From Sepioteuthis lessoniana (taxonomy: Eukaryota > Mollusca > Cephalopoda > Myopsida > Loliginidae): DNA of 64,000 nucleotides. The notes beneath the pieces were generated by a model. That model searched no databases. It had not been told where the DNA came from and worked only from the letters and a program-made list of their open reading frames with translations. The stretch spans positions 99,741,638 through 99,805,637 of the forward strand of contig OY757913.1 in assembly GCA_963585895.1 (NCBI GenBank), written 5' to 3'. This document shows positions 43,697 to 55,112 of this stretch, one piece after another. The position numbers and the translations under genes were made by a program. Numbering within the stretch: the stretch's first letter is position 1; each line of letters begins with the position of its first letter.

Positions 43697-44212
43697 CCCT
43701 GTTGGGGTAGCTTAAAATACACTGACTGAATCCTCTGCAAAGGAATAAGAACCCACCTAAAAAGAGTATGCGTTCTGGAGAGTGTGGTGTTGCCTTCCAT
43801 TGCAATTACCCAACCTGACCCATATCAGTAGTACCTGTTAGTGTCCCATCTATTGGTTAAATAGATCTGTTTCAGAATTATTAGTATTAGATAGGAATAC
43901 TTGGTACCATATAACTGTGTAAGTTATTTGAATTAAGACTTGTTACTTGGAGTTGTAATTGTTTACTGAGGATTATTATTATTAGTTAAAACCATATAAT
44001 GCATTCTTATGTTAGTTTGTATACAAGCTGGGATAATAGCATATAAAAGGGAAATTTTTATTAGAATAATACATCTCAAATGTTCTACCTTAGAGAATAA
44101 AGAAATTTACGGTCCAAACAAACGTTTATTATTAAACAGAAATCATTACTTTAAACCATATCATTGTGTATAAATTATTAGTATTAGATAGGAATACTTA
44201 ATATCATGTATG
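43697..44212 (+). repeat. Family B repeat, enclosing a family I fragment
   Basis: Head TAGCTTAAAATACACTGACTG, body ending GTGTCCCATCTATTGG, internal units (TTAGATAGGAATACTTGG), then about 44010-44120 matches family I (GGGAAATTTTTATTAGAAT, CTTAGAGAATAAAG), then more B units. Confidence 0.65.
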
Positions 44213-44213
44213 G

Positions 44214-44775
44214 TGGGGGTGTCCTTGTGGTGTAATGGTTAAAGCTATGGACTGCAGGATTGTGGAAAGCGAGTTCAAACTCCAGTCATGCTATTATGTT
44301 CACTTTTGGACAAATACCCTAATGGAGGTGCCCGTGGTGTAGTCGTTATCGACGTAGGAAATGAACACGGCGATACGAGTTCAAATCCTGGACGAGACTG
44401 ATTGCATTTTCACATAGCACTAATACCCTTGGGAAAGGTATGAATCCAATTATTCTCCCTCCAGCTATGGGTAAATAGTAGGACAGACTAGGTTCTTCAG
44501 CCTTGGTTAGGCAACTAGTCTAGGAGAAGGAAAACTCTGACTTCAAACCTGTTAAACTCCGCTTAAATATTGACCTTGTGTCATATCCTGCCCGAGCGGA
44601 GGGGTTGGTAAATAGTACCCTTGGGAAAGACATGAACCCCTTTATCCTCCCAGCTATGGGTTAAATATAAATAGTATGATTACTCTTCTTCTTTGAGGGA
44701 TGGTTTTGGCATTAAATAAACTACAAAGGTTGATATGCCATTAAACCAAAGAAACTAAACTAAACTTAATATCAT
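44214..44775 (+). repeat. SINE family A split by SINE family C
   Basis: 44214-44325 (GGGGGTGTCCTTGTGGTG to AAATACCC) and 44608-44775 (TACCCTTGGGAAAGACATGA to the AACC-like end) are the two halves of one A copy. The break is inside the central domain that A and C share. Confidence 0.88.
44326..44607 (+). repeat. SINE family C nested in SINE-A
   Basis: GGAGGTGCCCGTGGTGTAG, box B CGAGTTCAAATCCTGG, shared centre CCTTGGGAAAGGTATGAATC, tail to GAGGGGTTGGTAAATAG. Full length. Confidence 0.9.
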
Positions 44776-44779
44776 ATAG

Positions 44780-45696
44780 CAATTTACAAAAATCACTTAG
44801 GAAGCAGCTACACAAATATAAACTTATCATAAACATGATTCCCTTATCTTTAGGCATATTGGGTTGACATCAAATCCATCGAAAACAGATACTATGCTTT
44901 GATCTTAAGTAAAATGGCAAATGGAACCACTAACTTACTTAGTGTATTTCAAGTTAGAAATATTTATATTTCACCAAAATATGCAATAAGATAAAATTTA
45001 AATCAGTTTACTATTTAATTGTTATTAATGGAAAAAATCATGCTAGGTAGTGCATACAGGTTCTTATAATATTGGGTTGTATAGCAAATAAGGTAACACA
45101 CATTTTCTGCCTAAGAAAAAAAAAACTTATGTTAAGTGCATTTTATCACGCTTATTGATGTATATTTTTCAATAGAATTTTTGAATATGAGATTTGCTGT
45201 TTTTTTCTTTTTTGTTTTGTTTTTTCATCAGTTATGTTATTTTACTTTAAAATCTCGTGACACCTCTTACTACATCTGTTACACACCAGGGTGTCGCGAC
45301 AACCTTGTCGAAAAGTACTACTTTAACTCTTAACCCACACGGTGCCATCAACCACAATTGCTACGCCTATTTTTACTTGTATGACATTTGCTATCATTTG
45401 GTTCCAGCCTCCGTTTTATGCTGGTCCATATATTTACAAATCCTTAACCTTTACAGATTAACCTCTGACCTCCCATCTTGTCATGCATCACTCCTTTTTT
45501 TTAGAGTCGAGTGGTTGACACTTTGCAGTAACTGCCACGCTGTCATTTTCTTTCCTGGAACTGCATCAGCCAGAAATCACATTGTAGCATTCAGAAAATT
45601 AGGGCAGCTGACAATTTGCAGTCACCATGCTGGCTGGTAAGGTGACCTGGTATTGTTCAGGGAAGTGTTCTGGATTGAACAGAAGCAGCTTATGGC
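44780..45696. other. Unclassified; slightly GC-richer at 45240-45660
   Basis: 45257-45640 is open for 127 codons on the plus strand, but the residues suggest nothing known. TGACACTTTGCAGTAACTGCC and TGACAATTTGCAGTCACCATG inside it look like two related short units, so it may be an unrecognised repeat. Confidence 0.35.
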
Positions 45697-45700
45697 TTAA

Positions 45701-46082
45701 CTCTTTTGCAGGCAGATGAGTTATTTAATCCTTGCAAAGTGGGCAAATTATTTTCAGCAAATTTGAAAAATAGAGGGGGTATTTAAATGAGTCAATATAT
45801 AAAAAAACAGAAAAAATCATGATAATTTAATCAGCAATTGTTTGTTATTGTACAATAGCATAAAAACAGTATAGCATTCAGTTTTAATTATTTATAAAAC
45901 CACCTTTATACAATCCTACACTACAATAGGGCTTCATAGCAATATTTCCATACATTAACATTGAATTGGTCAACAAGCAGCCTATAAGAAAATGTCTTAC
46001 ATTAAGCTACTGCAAAATGACAAAAATGTTGATCTTTTTGTATACTGTTGGTATCAAAAATGTCACTCTACCTGCAAAATGG
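45701..46082. mobile_element. piggyBac-type MITE with TTAA target sites
   Basis: TTAA at 45697-45700 and 46083-46086. Left end CTCTTTTGCAGGCAGATGAG; right end reversed reads CCATTTTGCAGGTAGAGTG. TTAA duplication plus a TTTGCAGG-containing inverted end fits piggyBac. 382 bp, no transposase. Confidence 0.7.
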
Positions 46083-46099
46083 TTAAATCGCTCCCTGTG

Positions 46100-46600
46100 T
46101 TGACAGAAAAAAAGAAAATCATGCACTGTCGCAAATGAGAGACACATTTCACAAGTTTGCCCACTGTTAGAAAGCCATGCACTAATATCCTCATTACATG
46201 GTTCATAGTTAAACACCAATGAATAGGTTAAATTCACCTAAATAATTTTTTTTTTCAACAGAAAAAAATCTTTTTATAATCTTCAACATATAACAATTTT
46301 CATTTGATAAACTTTTCAAATATGTACCTTAATTAAAGGTGATTAAAAAAATTATGTTTAGTGCAAATACAGACTCTACAAAATGATCATTCATAACTGA
46401 AATATGTATCTTAACAGTTTTCATAAATGGTAATGATTTGTAACAGTAAGTAGACACTTTTTATAATATATATAAAATGAATATTTATGTAGTTTTCTAA
46501 ATTTATATATATTAGTATTTTCTCAATTTATATATATTAATGTTTTCTAAATTTATATATATTAATGTTTTCCTTCATGACAAAGAAGGAATCTTTTTCT
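46100..46600. other. AT-rich; no feature recognised
   Basis: Short related phrases TTTCTAAATTTATATATATTA are repeated three times near 46494-46570. Confidence 0.4.
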
Positions 46601-46619
46601 CATTATATTTGTATGTATG

Positions 46620-47031
46620 TAAGCAGGAAAAATGGCAAGTTGTATAGGAGTGTGTGTGTGTGTGTGTAATTTTATCTATCAATCTAAAATCTTTATTGTT
46701 TTTGTCTATATAAGCAGGAAAAATGGTAAGATTTTTACTACAGCTATACACTTAAAAAGCTGTAATTTAGAGATTAAAGCATTTTCCTGGATGATTTATT
46801 ATTGTATTTGCACTGAACATAATATTTTAAACATCCAAATTCTCAGTATGACAGATAACTATAAAATGCAAATTAGATTCCTTCACTCCTTCCTGAATGA
46901 AAGCGTCAATATCATCATGAACCATGGCATCTCTTGTTATAAAATTAAAGATTTCATCTTATTGCCTAGAAATTTTGTGTATTGGATTATGCTGGAAAGT
47001 TCTCTTTGTGTAATTTTGACTATCTAACTAA

Positions 47032-47091
<60 letters not shown>

Positions 47092-47490
47092 AGCAAGGAA
47101 AATAGTATATCAAAGTGAGATTTTTATTAGAGTAATACACTTGAAGTATTTTATCTTAGAGAATAAAGTAATTTCCAGTCCTATTCTCAACTGAATAATG
47201 TTTTACTAGGATACAGTTTCATTATATTTGTATGTATAGAAGCAGAAAAAATGGCATATCAAAGTGAGGTTTTTATTAAGATGATATTCTAATAATATTC
47301 TTTCATGGAGAATAAAGCAATTTCCAGATCAATTTGCAATTGATCAATCATTTTGAGATAAATTAGAGATAAATCTTTATTAGAATTCTTCATTCCTTCC
47401 TAAATCAAAGTATCAGTATTATAATGGACAGTTTTTACCACTAGAACCCGAGTTATTTAATTAAGAAATTAAAGTCTTTATGTTGTAATT

Positions 47491-47532
<42 letters not shown>

Positions 47533-47880
47533 AATGCTTTGTTTTCATACAGCATTTTAAGTGTATTTTAAGTGTATGAAAATAAAGCAATTTCTAGTCT
47601 AATTTGCAACTTAATGAAATTTTGTTGGGATTCATTTTTGCTGGATATACTTTTTTTTTAATCATCCAAATTCCTGATATTAAAGGAGATAACTATAAAA
47701 TATTACTTAGCATCCTTTACTCCTTCTTAAATAGAAGCACCAATATCATCAAAGACTATTTTTACAACTAGAATGCTACTCATTCCTGGGTCATCTAATT
47801 ATGAAATTAAAGACTTTTTGTTGTGATTCCTTAAAATGTTTGTGTATTAAAGATTCAGTTTTCCAAATCAGGCATTTTGG
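46620..47880 (+). repeat. Family I tandem array, with GT, CA and TA microsatellites
   Basis: Anchors GCAGGAAAAATGG (46714), GCAAGGAAAATAG (47088) and GCAGAAAAAATGG (47245), each followed by a GAGATTTTTATTA-type phrase and then GAGAATAAAGCAATTTCCAG. Units end with a (GT)n, (CA)n (47041-47082) or (TA)n (47494-47528) run. Spacing is about 374, 157 and ~285 bp, so the middle unit is truncated. Confidence 0.75.
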
Positions 47881-48205
47881 TTGTACCATAGTGATGATGT
47901 ATTCTTGATGCAAAATAATGTTTTAAAAAATGATACTTTTATGTAAGGACTCTGCTATATGACCTTTAGCTTAATGTTAGCGACATCACCTGTTCTCTGT
48001 ATCAGGTGGTGGACAGTAAATAATGCAAAGATTAAAATCATGCTGCCTTTCATACCAAAAAAAAAAAAATGGATCACGTTGACCTTTTGATACAAGTAGA
48101 TTTCATAGATGCCCTAAACAGTGTTTATATCTGACTTCTAGAATAAACATCATTGAACTGTCACATACACAGACACAAAAAATAAGAGAGGCTCCTTATT
48201 TATAA
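47881..48205. other. No feature recognised
   Basis: AT-rich; an A run at about 48057-48069. Confidence 0.35.
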
Positions 48206-48320
48206 TTACTAAACTTGGCTTAGCTATAAGGCTGTACAACTTCGTACATTGAGTTAGGATTGAACTCTCTTCAGGAATAGCAGTTGCTGAGAGTAGTTTG
48301 GTATCACAAAGCACCTCAGT
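48206..48320 (-). repeat. SINE family E, diverged
   Basis: TTACTAAACTTGGCTTAGC tail and GAGTTAGGATTGAACTCTC (reverse box B). The head is poorly kept. Confidence 0.5.
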
Positions 48321-48445
48321 ACTAGCATGGCTAAAAAAATAGAATGAATAAAAAAAAGAAGAAGATATATTAAGTATTTTACAGATCAAGTTAATTGGCT
48401 ATGATAACTTTATTGAGATTGGTCAGATAATTTTGATAATCTGAG

Positions 48446-48640
48446 GATTAATTTTTTTTATTTATTGCGGACTTTTTTGTCCTCATCTCGGTAGTTTTTG
48501 TGTTGTTTCTTCTTTCACTACGCTTCGGCCAAATTTCACCTCTGGCATTCTTCAGGTGATTTACTGCGACCTCGGATAGGAATGCTGAGTCTTGTAACCA
48601 TATCCCCAGTAATTACTGCCTTCCATAGTTGTTGTCTATA
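48446..48640 (-). repeat. SINE family H, head missing
   Basis: Reverse copy: TTTATTGCGGACTTTTTTG, TCTTTCACTACGCTTCGGCC, CATTCTTCAGGTGATTTACT, GCGACCTCGGATAGGAATGC. Same order as 13656-13970 on the other strand. The tRNA-like head is gone. Confidence 0.75.
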
Positions 48641-48912
48641 CGGTTACAATATTGTCAAAATTATCAAAAAATCTTCCTTTAAAATTGATATTGATTAAAT
48701 AATATTGTTAATATTAACAAATTACCTTAATTTCCTTCTTCCTTTAAAATTTTGTTTATATTGATTAGATAATATTGTTAATATTGGCAAACATATTTTA
48801 AATCCTTTCTTTCTTTAAATTCATCAAATCTTATTTTAGCATTTTTTTCACCTGAAACAGTAAATTGGTTTCAATTTTCTTTTATCAAAATTTGAAATTG
48901 TTTCTTTGGCAG

Positions 48913-49036
48913 GAAGAAACCAGCTGTCCAAAGTGGCCAAAATGGCTCCCCAAACCACGGTACCGAGAAGGTTACATGCACTTTCTGGGAAAGGAGAATT
49001 CTACATTTTACAATTGCCTCTTTGAATGGTTTGGAG
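48913..49036 (+). CDS. PLA2G7/PAFAH2-like: PAF acetylhydrolase, exon a (partial gene)
   Basis: Part of a platelet-activating-factor acetylhydrolase, an alpha/beta hydrolase that removes the sn-2 acetyl or a short oxidised acyl group from PAF-like phospholipids. Preceded by TTTCTTTGGCAG and followed by GTGAGT. Begins in phase 0 and ends after the first base of a Gly codon. Encodes EETSCPKWPKWLPKPRYREG and ...YMHFLGKENSTFYNCLFEWFGG, equivalent to the family's WIPR.EY..GLA.YL....LF....GS stretch before the LxxPxxWNxPL strand. The next exon is 8.8 kb away (57836) across an intron full of repeats. The upstream exons (signal peptide, VGC.D.M......F.RLYYP) were not found; they may lie in the first 48 kb or outside the window. 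The exon alone would be a weak call; joined with the next two it is strong. Orthology to PLA2G7 (secreted) or PAFAH2 (cytosolic) cannot be decided. Confidence 0.82.
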
Positions 49037-49607
49037 GTGAGTGGTTCTTTTGAAAACTCCTTTTGATGATTGGCTTATTCTTTTTTATCTTTTTTTTTAT
49101 CAATTTCTTAAAGAATGAACTTCAGTATTAGTAATATTCCCATGTTTAATTGCTAAGTGTTTGGTTTTTTGTTCAGAGCCTAATTCAATTTTATAATTTG
49201 CTTTTTAAAAATCCTCAATCTTTTAAAATATTTTAGAATAAAATTTTTCTTTCGAAAAACTACCATGCCATCAACTAAACTGTATCAGTTTTAAAAAAAT
49301 TCAATTAAATGTATAATAGGTTGTTCCAAAAGTAATACCTCCCAGTATAATATAATACTATCAACAGTATTATAATTATACTATTATAACAGTAATGCTA
49401 ACAACAGTATTTGACATATATAACTATGTGTAGAATAACTTTTTACTTAGGACATGGTACGAGGATAATTAAATAAGTTTCCAGATTTTTTTCGTATGGG
49501 CACTTTTATTGATAGTACATACAAGAAACTCTAGTCCCCTTCAAAGTAATTTCCTCCGGTTGCAATGCACTTGTTGTACCGTTCCAATAACTTCTGGAAG
49601 GCCCCAT

Positions 49608-49721
49608 GGAAGGTCATTGACACGCTCACACGCTCACACTTCTGGAAGGCCCCATGGAAGGTCATTGACACGCTCACACGAGAGGGCAGAAACCCTCTCG
49701 TGTGAGCGTGTCATTGACCTT
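49608..49721. repeat. Direct duplication plus hairpin inside mariner relic
   Basis: A TCTGGAAGGCCCCATGGAAG block occurs twice in tandem, about 50 bp apart. Arms 49667-49686 and 49693-49712 (GACACGCTCACACGAGAGGG and its exact complement) with loop CAGAAA extend to 29 bp per arm with one mismatch. This breaks the transposase C-terminus. Confidence 0.9.
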
Positions 49722-49972
49722 CATCACAGCCTCTTTCATCTACTCAGTTGTCTCATAATGACAGCCTCTGAGCTTAGGGAATAACCAAAAGTCATAGGGA
49801 GCAAGGTCTGGACTATAGGGAGGCTGAGGAACTGTCTTGATGCCCATCTTGGTCAAATAGTCTGTGACAAGGATGGAGTTGTAGACTGGTGCATTGTCCT
49901 GGGGGAAATGCCACTGACCTGATTTGAAGAGTGCTGGCCTCTTCTGACAGAATCTCTTTCTGAACTCCCTTA

Positions 49973-50134
<162 letters not shown>

Positions 50135-50423
50135 TCAAAAAGCAATCTGAAGCATTCCATACATTTCTGTGGCATTTTTTCCAAGTTTAAAACAGAATTT
50201 TATTGCCTATCGTTCTTCTAAAGTGTCCTCACGTCCAGATTGCATTTTTGAAATTCACCAGCTGTGACAATCAGGCTTTAGTAGGGTGTATTCCAATTGC
50301 TGCTATAGCTGTTCATTATAAGCTGAAATCATAAAAATTGGTCTGTCATCTCATAACATGTATAGCAATAACATACTGAACTTTCAAGAGTCTACGACGC
50401 ACCATGTACTTTTCAAGATAGCC

Positions 50424-50850
50424 ACTCTGTCAGCACTACCAAGAATATGCTGACTGCATCCCTTCAGCTGAATAAACCCTTCACACTAATAAAAAAAAAA
50501 ACTCCAATAAAACTGTAGGTGTGACACGAAACTAAACTGCATCCAGTGGTGAAGCTCCAGTTTTGGTGCTCTGGAAAGTGTGGCATTATATCTTCATTGC
50601 CGTTACTCTCAGGTCCACTCTGACCAGGAGTGGTAGTACTTATTATGGTCAAACAGATCTGTTGGAAAATTATTGGTATTAGATAGGAATACTTGAAACC
50701 ATCTGTGCAAATTATTAGTATTGGATAGGAATACATGAAACTGTATAATTATTTGTATGTTATTTTTAAGAATAGTTACTTGAAAATATAATTTTTTACA
50801 AATGATTATTATAAGTTACTTGAAACCATATTATTGCTTACAAAAACAAC
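50424..50850 (+). repeat. Family B repeat, intronic
   Basis: CCAAGAATATGCTGACTGC head, AAACTGCATCCAGTGGTGAA, CAGGTCCACTCTGACCAGGA body, then at least four TAGGAATACTTGAAACC-type units. Tail absent. Confidence 0.75.
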
Positions 50851-50855
50851 AACAT

Positions 50856-51327
50856 TTTGGTTTGATTTAGTTTAATAGCATATCAACCCTTAATGGTTAT
50901 TTAGTGCCAAATCCTGTTTATATGTATGATTTTTAGGTGAATAATTTGTTGGTAAGATTTTTCAAATGAGCCAGAGCCCGTTTTGTTTGCACACAGTTAG
51001 ATAGTTTCAAGTATTGCTATCTAACGGTAGTAATTCAATTTGATATTAATCATTTGTTTGCACATATTTAAATGGTTTCACATCTAGTAAATGATTAAAC
51101 AGTTCTATTTGACCTATAGATGGGACTGTAACATGGGCAACCACTCTGGATCTGAGTGGAGCTGGGAGTAATAGCAATGAAGGGGCACTCCACATTTTCC
51201 AAAAATCCAAGAATGGAGTCTCACCATCAGATGCAGTTTAGTGTCATATCTAAGACATTCAATGGGGGATTTTACCCCTCTGCATTGATGCAGCATATTC
51301 TACAGCCCCAGCCAACTGTGTTGCCAA
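50856..51327 (-). repeat. Family B repeat, intronic
   Basis: TTAATAGCATATCAACCC tail, three CACACAGTTAGATAG/TTTCAAGTATTGC units, GACCTATAGATGGGAC, body, CTACAGCCCCAGCCAACTG head. Together with the preceding plus-strand copy it forms a tail-to-tail inverted pair. Confidence 0.8.
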
Positions 51328-51338
51328 CCAATAGCAAT

Positions 51339-51536
51339 CATCATCATGTTGTGCTATTAGCACAGATATTCCTGACCCTCTTTTGCCATACCTCCCTATC
51401 ATCCATTGCTTTTGGCAGATCCTCAGGGCTATACCCCGTATTGTCACAGAGCTACTATATGTAGGTTCGAGCTGGTCATCCTGCCTTTGCTTGTCCATGT
51501 GAAGGGGTCCACAGGAGTACATCATTTATGAGCTCG
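51339..51536 (-). mobile_element. RTE-type LINE 3' end with 11-bp target duplication
   Basis: Flanked by CCAATAGCAAT at 51328-51338 and 51537-51547. Starts with CATCATCATG, the reversed tail, and holds about 190 bp of the C-terminal coding region (GCACAGATATTCCTGACC, CATACCTCCCTATCATCC). A dead-on-arrival, strongly 5'-truncated insertion. Confidence 0.88.
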
Positions 51537-51547
51537 CCAATAGCAAT

Positions 51548-52100
51548 AAAGGAGCTTATTTTGCATCCAGTGGGAGAATGTCCAATGAACTACTTAATCA
51601 TAACTATAAACTGGCTTGTATAGCATGCACTTTCTTTAAAATTCAAAAGTATGTCTATTTTTTTTTTTCATTTTTCCTCATATCTGTTGTCCTTTCAATC
51701 AGACAAAAAAATTTGCAAAATGTACGAGAGAACTGGATTTTTTCTTGAAATATTTGTCTGAAATTGTGGTGGTGATGTGGGTGGATGTAGCATTATACAC
51801 CCTTGTGCAGTATATACATGGCAATTTACAGTATTTTCTATTGAACTGAACAATTTGGGTTAATTTCAGATTTACCTAGCTGTTTCTTATTTAAATTTAA
51901 AGACTTTATATATGCAGAAAGAATTAAAACAAAACCCCCAAAGCAATGTTAATACCCTATCTACTCACTGTGGGATTCATACCAAGGACAGAAAATCTGT
52001 TCTTATGAAAATTCTCATTTGTTTTATTACTCGTATCATAGAAATTCTTGTGTGGCCTATAGAAATGTCATCATTGGCTAAAAAGTCAGTTCTGCTTTTA
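51548..52100. other. Intron sequence, no feature recognised
   Basis: Unique-looking AT-rich intron sequence. Confidence 0.4.
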
Positions 52101-52625
52101 GGAAGACTCTGTGGCATGGTAGATAACTTTCTGGACAGTTACATTGTAGTAAGTTAGTCCAAACTCCAGTTGTGCCCATGGTGTAATGGTTATCATTAAA
52201 AATGGACATGGTGACCAGAGTTTAAGTCCTGGATGAAGCTGTTTGCATTTCACATAGTGCTAATACCCTTGGGAAAGGTATGAATCCAATTATTCTCATT
52301 CCCGTTATGGGGAAATAGTTGGTCAGACTGTGCTCTTTAGCTTTGCAACGGCAACTGGCCTAGGAGAAGGAAAACTCTGAATTCTAACCTGATAATGAAC
52401 TCTGCTTAAAAATCTAACCTTGTGTCACATCCTGCTTGTGTGGAAGGATTAGTAAATATGTGCACTCACTTTCTGACTAATACCCCTGGAAAAAGTATGA
52501 ATCCCCTTATCACTTCATCTATCGGTTAAATTGTACCATTGCTGTTCTTCTACAAGGATGGCTTTGGCATTAAATAACCCACAAAGGTTGATATGCCTTT
52601 AAATAAAAGATACCTAACCAAACCA
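52101..52625 (+). repeat. SINE family A split by SINE family C
   Basis: 52101-52169 (GTGGCATGGTAGATAACTTT, GTCCAAACTCCAGTTG) and 52461-52625 (CACTTTCTGACTAATACCCC, central domain, tail, AACC) are one A copy. Confidence 0.8.
52170..52458 (+). repeat. SINE family C nested in SINE-A
   Basis: CCCATGGTGTAATGGTTATC, AGAGTTTAAGTCCTGG, centre CCCTTGGGAAAGGTATGAAT, C tail to GGATTAGTAAATATG. TGC repeated at both junctions. Confidence 0.85.
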
Positions 52626-52631
52626 GTTCCA

Positions 52632-52725
52632 CTACTATCATCATCATCATCATCGAGTCATGCTGATAACACAGCATTCTCTGACTCTCTCTCTTTCTCT
52701 CTCTCACCATCCATCGCTCTTAGCA
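52632..52725 (-). mobile_element. RTE-type LINE 3' end fragment
   Basis: Six CAT units, then GAGTCATGCTGATAACACAG and TCACCATCCATCGCTCTTAG; a CT run replaces part of the coding sequence. Less than 100 bp. Confidence 0.65.
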
Positions 52726-53099
52726 AGTCAACTTGTTACTATATGTCTCACTTAGCCACCCCATCATCCACACTTAGTCAGCAATGCACTTCTGTTAGCG
52801 CAGTTTATAGGGTCACCCAAAACCTCTGTCATTATATTGCATCATGTTGCTGTGATATATGCAATTATCTGGAAGATAGAGGTTTGCTATGATAATTTAG
52901 GCTTTGTTATGGGGCGGGTGAAGACAGACAGAGAGAGGGTTGATGTTTTGAATTGTGGTCTTATCAACTGTTCCAGTGATAAAAAAAATGGCCGAAACAA
53001 TGCAGAAAAATATCAAAAACTTTAGTTTATTTGTGCCAAAGTTCAGGGCCCTGTTGGTTTATGATAATGCCGTTGAAAAATGACCTGTGAACCCATTGT

Positions 53100-54300
53100 A
53101 ACAGCTCTGATGATGATAATTTTTCATTCAATTAAAAATTGGACTGGAAATTGCTTTATTCTCTAAGTTAGAGCTTTTTAAAGTGTATTGCTTTGATAAA
53201 AATCACACTTTGATATGCCATTTTTCCTGCTTACATACATAAAAACAATGTGAATTTTAGATAGACAGAATCACACACACACATCTTTCAAGCATAATCC
53301 TTCTCAAAAATTTTAAGCAAACAGAAGATAAAGAGTTCTAATTTCATAATCAGATTACTCATGAACCAGCTGAAACAGTACTTTCTATGATGATATCAAT
53401 GCTTCTATTTAAGAAGGAGTGAAAGATTCTAATTTACATTTGCTAGTTTTCTCCATCAAGAACTTGGATGATTGAAAAATTAGGTTTTGTGTGAATTATC
53501 ATTATTCTGTTGAAAATTGGACTGGAAATTGTTTCATTTTCTAAGTTAGAGCTTTTTGAGGGTATTGCATTTGTAAAAATCGCATTTTGATATGCCATTT
53601 TTCCTGCTTACTTACAATTATAATGGAAATTTCAAATATATTCACACTCACGCATAAAAAACTTTTCAACATAATCCAGAACACAAAATTTTAAGTTATT
53701 ACAAGATAAAGACAGCCCAGTTGACTGGGGCTGTAGAATACACCAACTTTATCTCTGCAGAGGGGTAAGGCTCCTTCAGCGAGTGTCCTGTATATGACAC
53801 TAAACAATCTGATGGTGAAGTTCCAGTAATGCTGGAGCTTTGGGGAATGTGGAGTACCCCTTTATTGGCATTGCTCTCAGGTCCACTCTGGCCTGGAGTG
53901 GTAGTACCTGATAGGTTCCCATCTATGGGTCAAATAAAACTAAACTGGGTAAATGTCAAACCCAATTGTTTGAATTAGAACTGTTTTTGACATTTAAACT
54001 GTATATTTATGCTAAACTGAATTGTTTGAAATAGAACTGTTTATATGCATAAAAATGGATTTAGCATTAAATAATCTACAATAGCTGACATGCCATAAAA
54101 CCCAACCCAACCTAACCCAACAAGATAGAGACTTTCAATTCAGTACAAGATAATCCATAAACTTGCTGTTACAGCACTGTCTATGATGATATTTATGCTT
54201 CTATTTAGGAAAGAGTGGAGGATTCAATTTGGATTTCATATTATTTTGAGAATTTGGATGATCAAAAAATTATGTTCAGTTTGTTTGTAAACCCCACAAA
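53100..54300 (-). repeat. Family I tandem array, intronic, with family B inserted
   Basis: Anchors TGCCATTTTTCCTGCTTAC at 53215 and 53593 give a 378-bp period. Each unit has GGACTGGAAATTG and CTAAGTTAGAGCTTTTT, and near its CA-rich end ACACACACA. A third unit (54121-54300) follows the B insertion. The opposite-strand array lies at 46620-47880, just upstream of exon a. Confidence 0.75.
53715..54120 (+). repeat. Family B repeat with target duplication, inside I array
   Basis: AAGATAAAGAC before and AAGATAGAGAC after. Head GCCCAGTTGACTGGGGCTG, body, two internal units, tail, AACCC repeats. Full length and fairly young. Confidence 0.88.
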
Positions 54301-54514
54301 ATTATCATCCAGTTACAAATTAATAGAAATTAGTTTAAGTAACTGATTCTACACGAACTTAGTACTGCTATAAACAAATCACCTGTGTAGACAGTCTTGC
54401 AGTTCACATCTTTAACTGAACTGTTAAGCCACCTTGTTGGTAGATCTTAAAATACACTGTCTTCAGAGGGCTAAGACCCCACCCTAGAGGTGTGTTCTGG
54501 GTATGTACATTTAT

Positions 54515-54722
54515 TTATTTTTAAAAAAAAATTATTTTAAGTAGAGCAATTATATTATAGATTACCATGACCAGAAACTCTAGCAAGCACTGCGTGCAAC
54601 ATATAAAACCACTGGACTACTGTTTCAAGCTTATGAGGTCTCATCAGTGGTTTATACCATAATCTCTCCAACTGGAGATCAAACCAGCGATCACAGAATA
54701 CAGAGTGATGCCAAATTAACTA
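54515..54722 (-). repeat. SINE family F with hammerhead-like core
   Basis: In reverse: GGCATCACTCTGTATTCTG, box B-like GCTGGTTTGATCTCCAG, then CCACTGATGAGACCTC ... GCTTGAAACAGTAGTCC, then TTTCTGGTCATGGTAATC and an AT-rich end. Paired with the copy at 57443. Confidence 0.72.
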
Positions 54723-55112
54723 ATGTATTAGATGGTAAGGCTCCAGTTCTGTAGATCTTGATAGTGTAGAATACCTCTTGACTGTCATTACACCGATGTC
54801 CACTCTAACTCTGAATGATTTTACTTGTTAGGGTCTTATATCTGTTCAAGAATGATTCATATTTGAGAGAAATATTTGATGTCATGTAACAATAAATTAT
54901 TTGTATTAAGAATATTTACTTGAATCTATAATTGTTTAATAAAGATAATTATTAATTGCTTCAAACCATATAACTGTGTGCATATGAATGACTATTATTA
55001 GATAGAAATAATTACCTGAAAGTATATAATCATTAGTGTTAGATAGGAATACTTTAAACTATACAATTGTGTATAAATCCTTTTTATTAGATAGAAATAC
55101 TTGATATCATTT

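Noticed and set aside
45257-45640. 127-codon plus-strand frame as a host gene
   Set aside because: Protein has no recognisable features and includes two related short units; more likely an unclassified repeat.
46007-46237. Cys-rich 76-codon minus-strand frame
   Set aside because: It runs across the right end of the piggyBac-type MITE and its TTAA site, so it is not a conserved gene.
46632-47027. 131-codon frame
   Set aside because: It is a reading through the family I repeat and a GT microsatellite.
1-48912. Upstream acetylhydrolase exon (VGC.D.M ... F.RLYYP)
   Set aside because: I looked for this conserved stretch on the plus strand by eye and did not find it; it may be missed, or outside the window.
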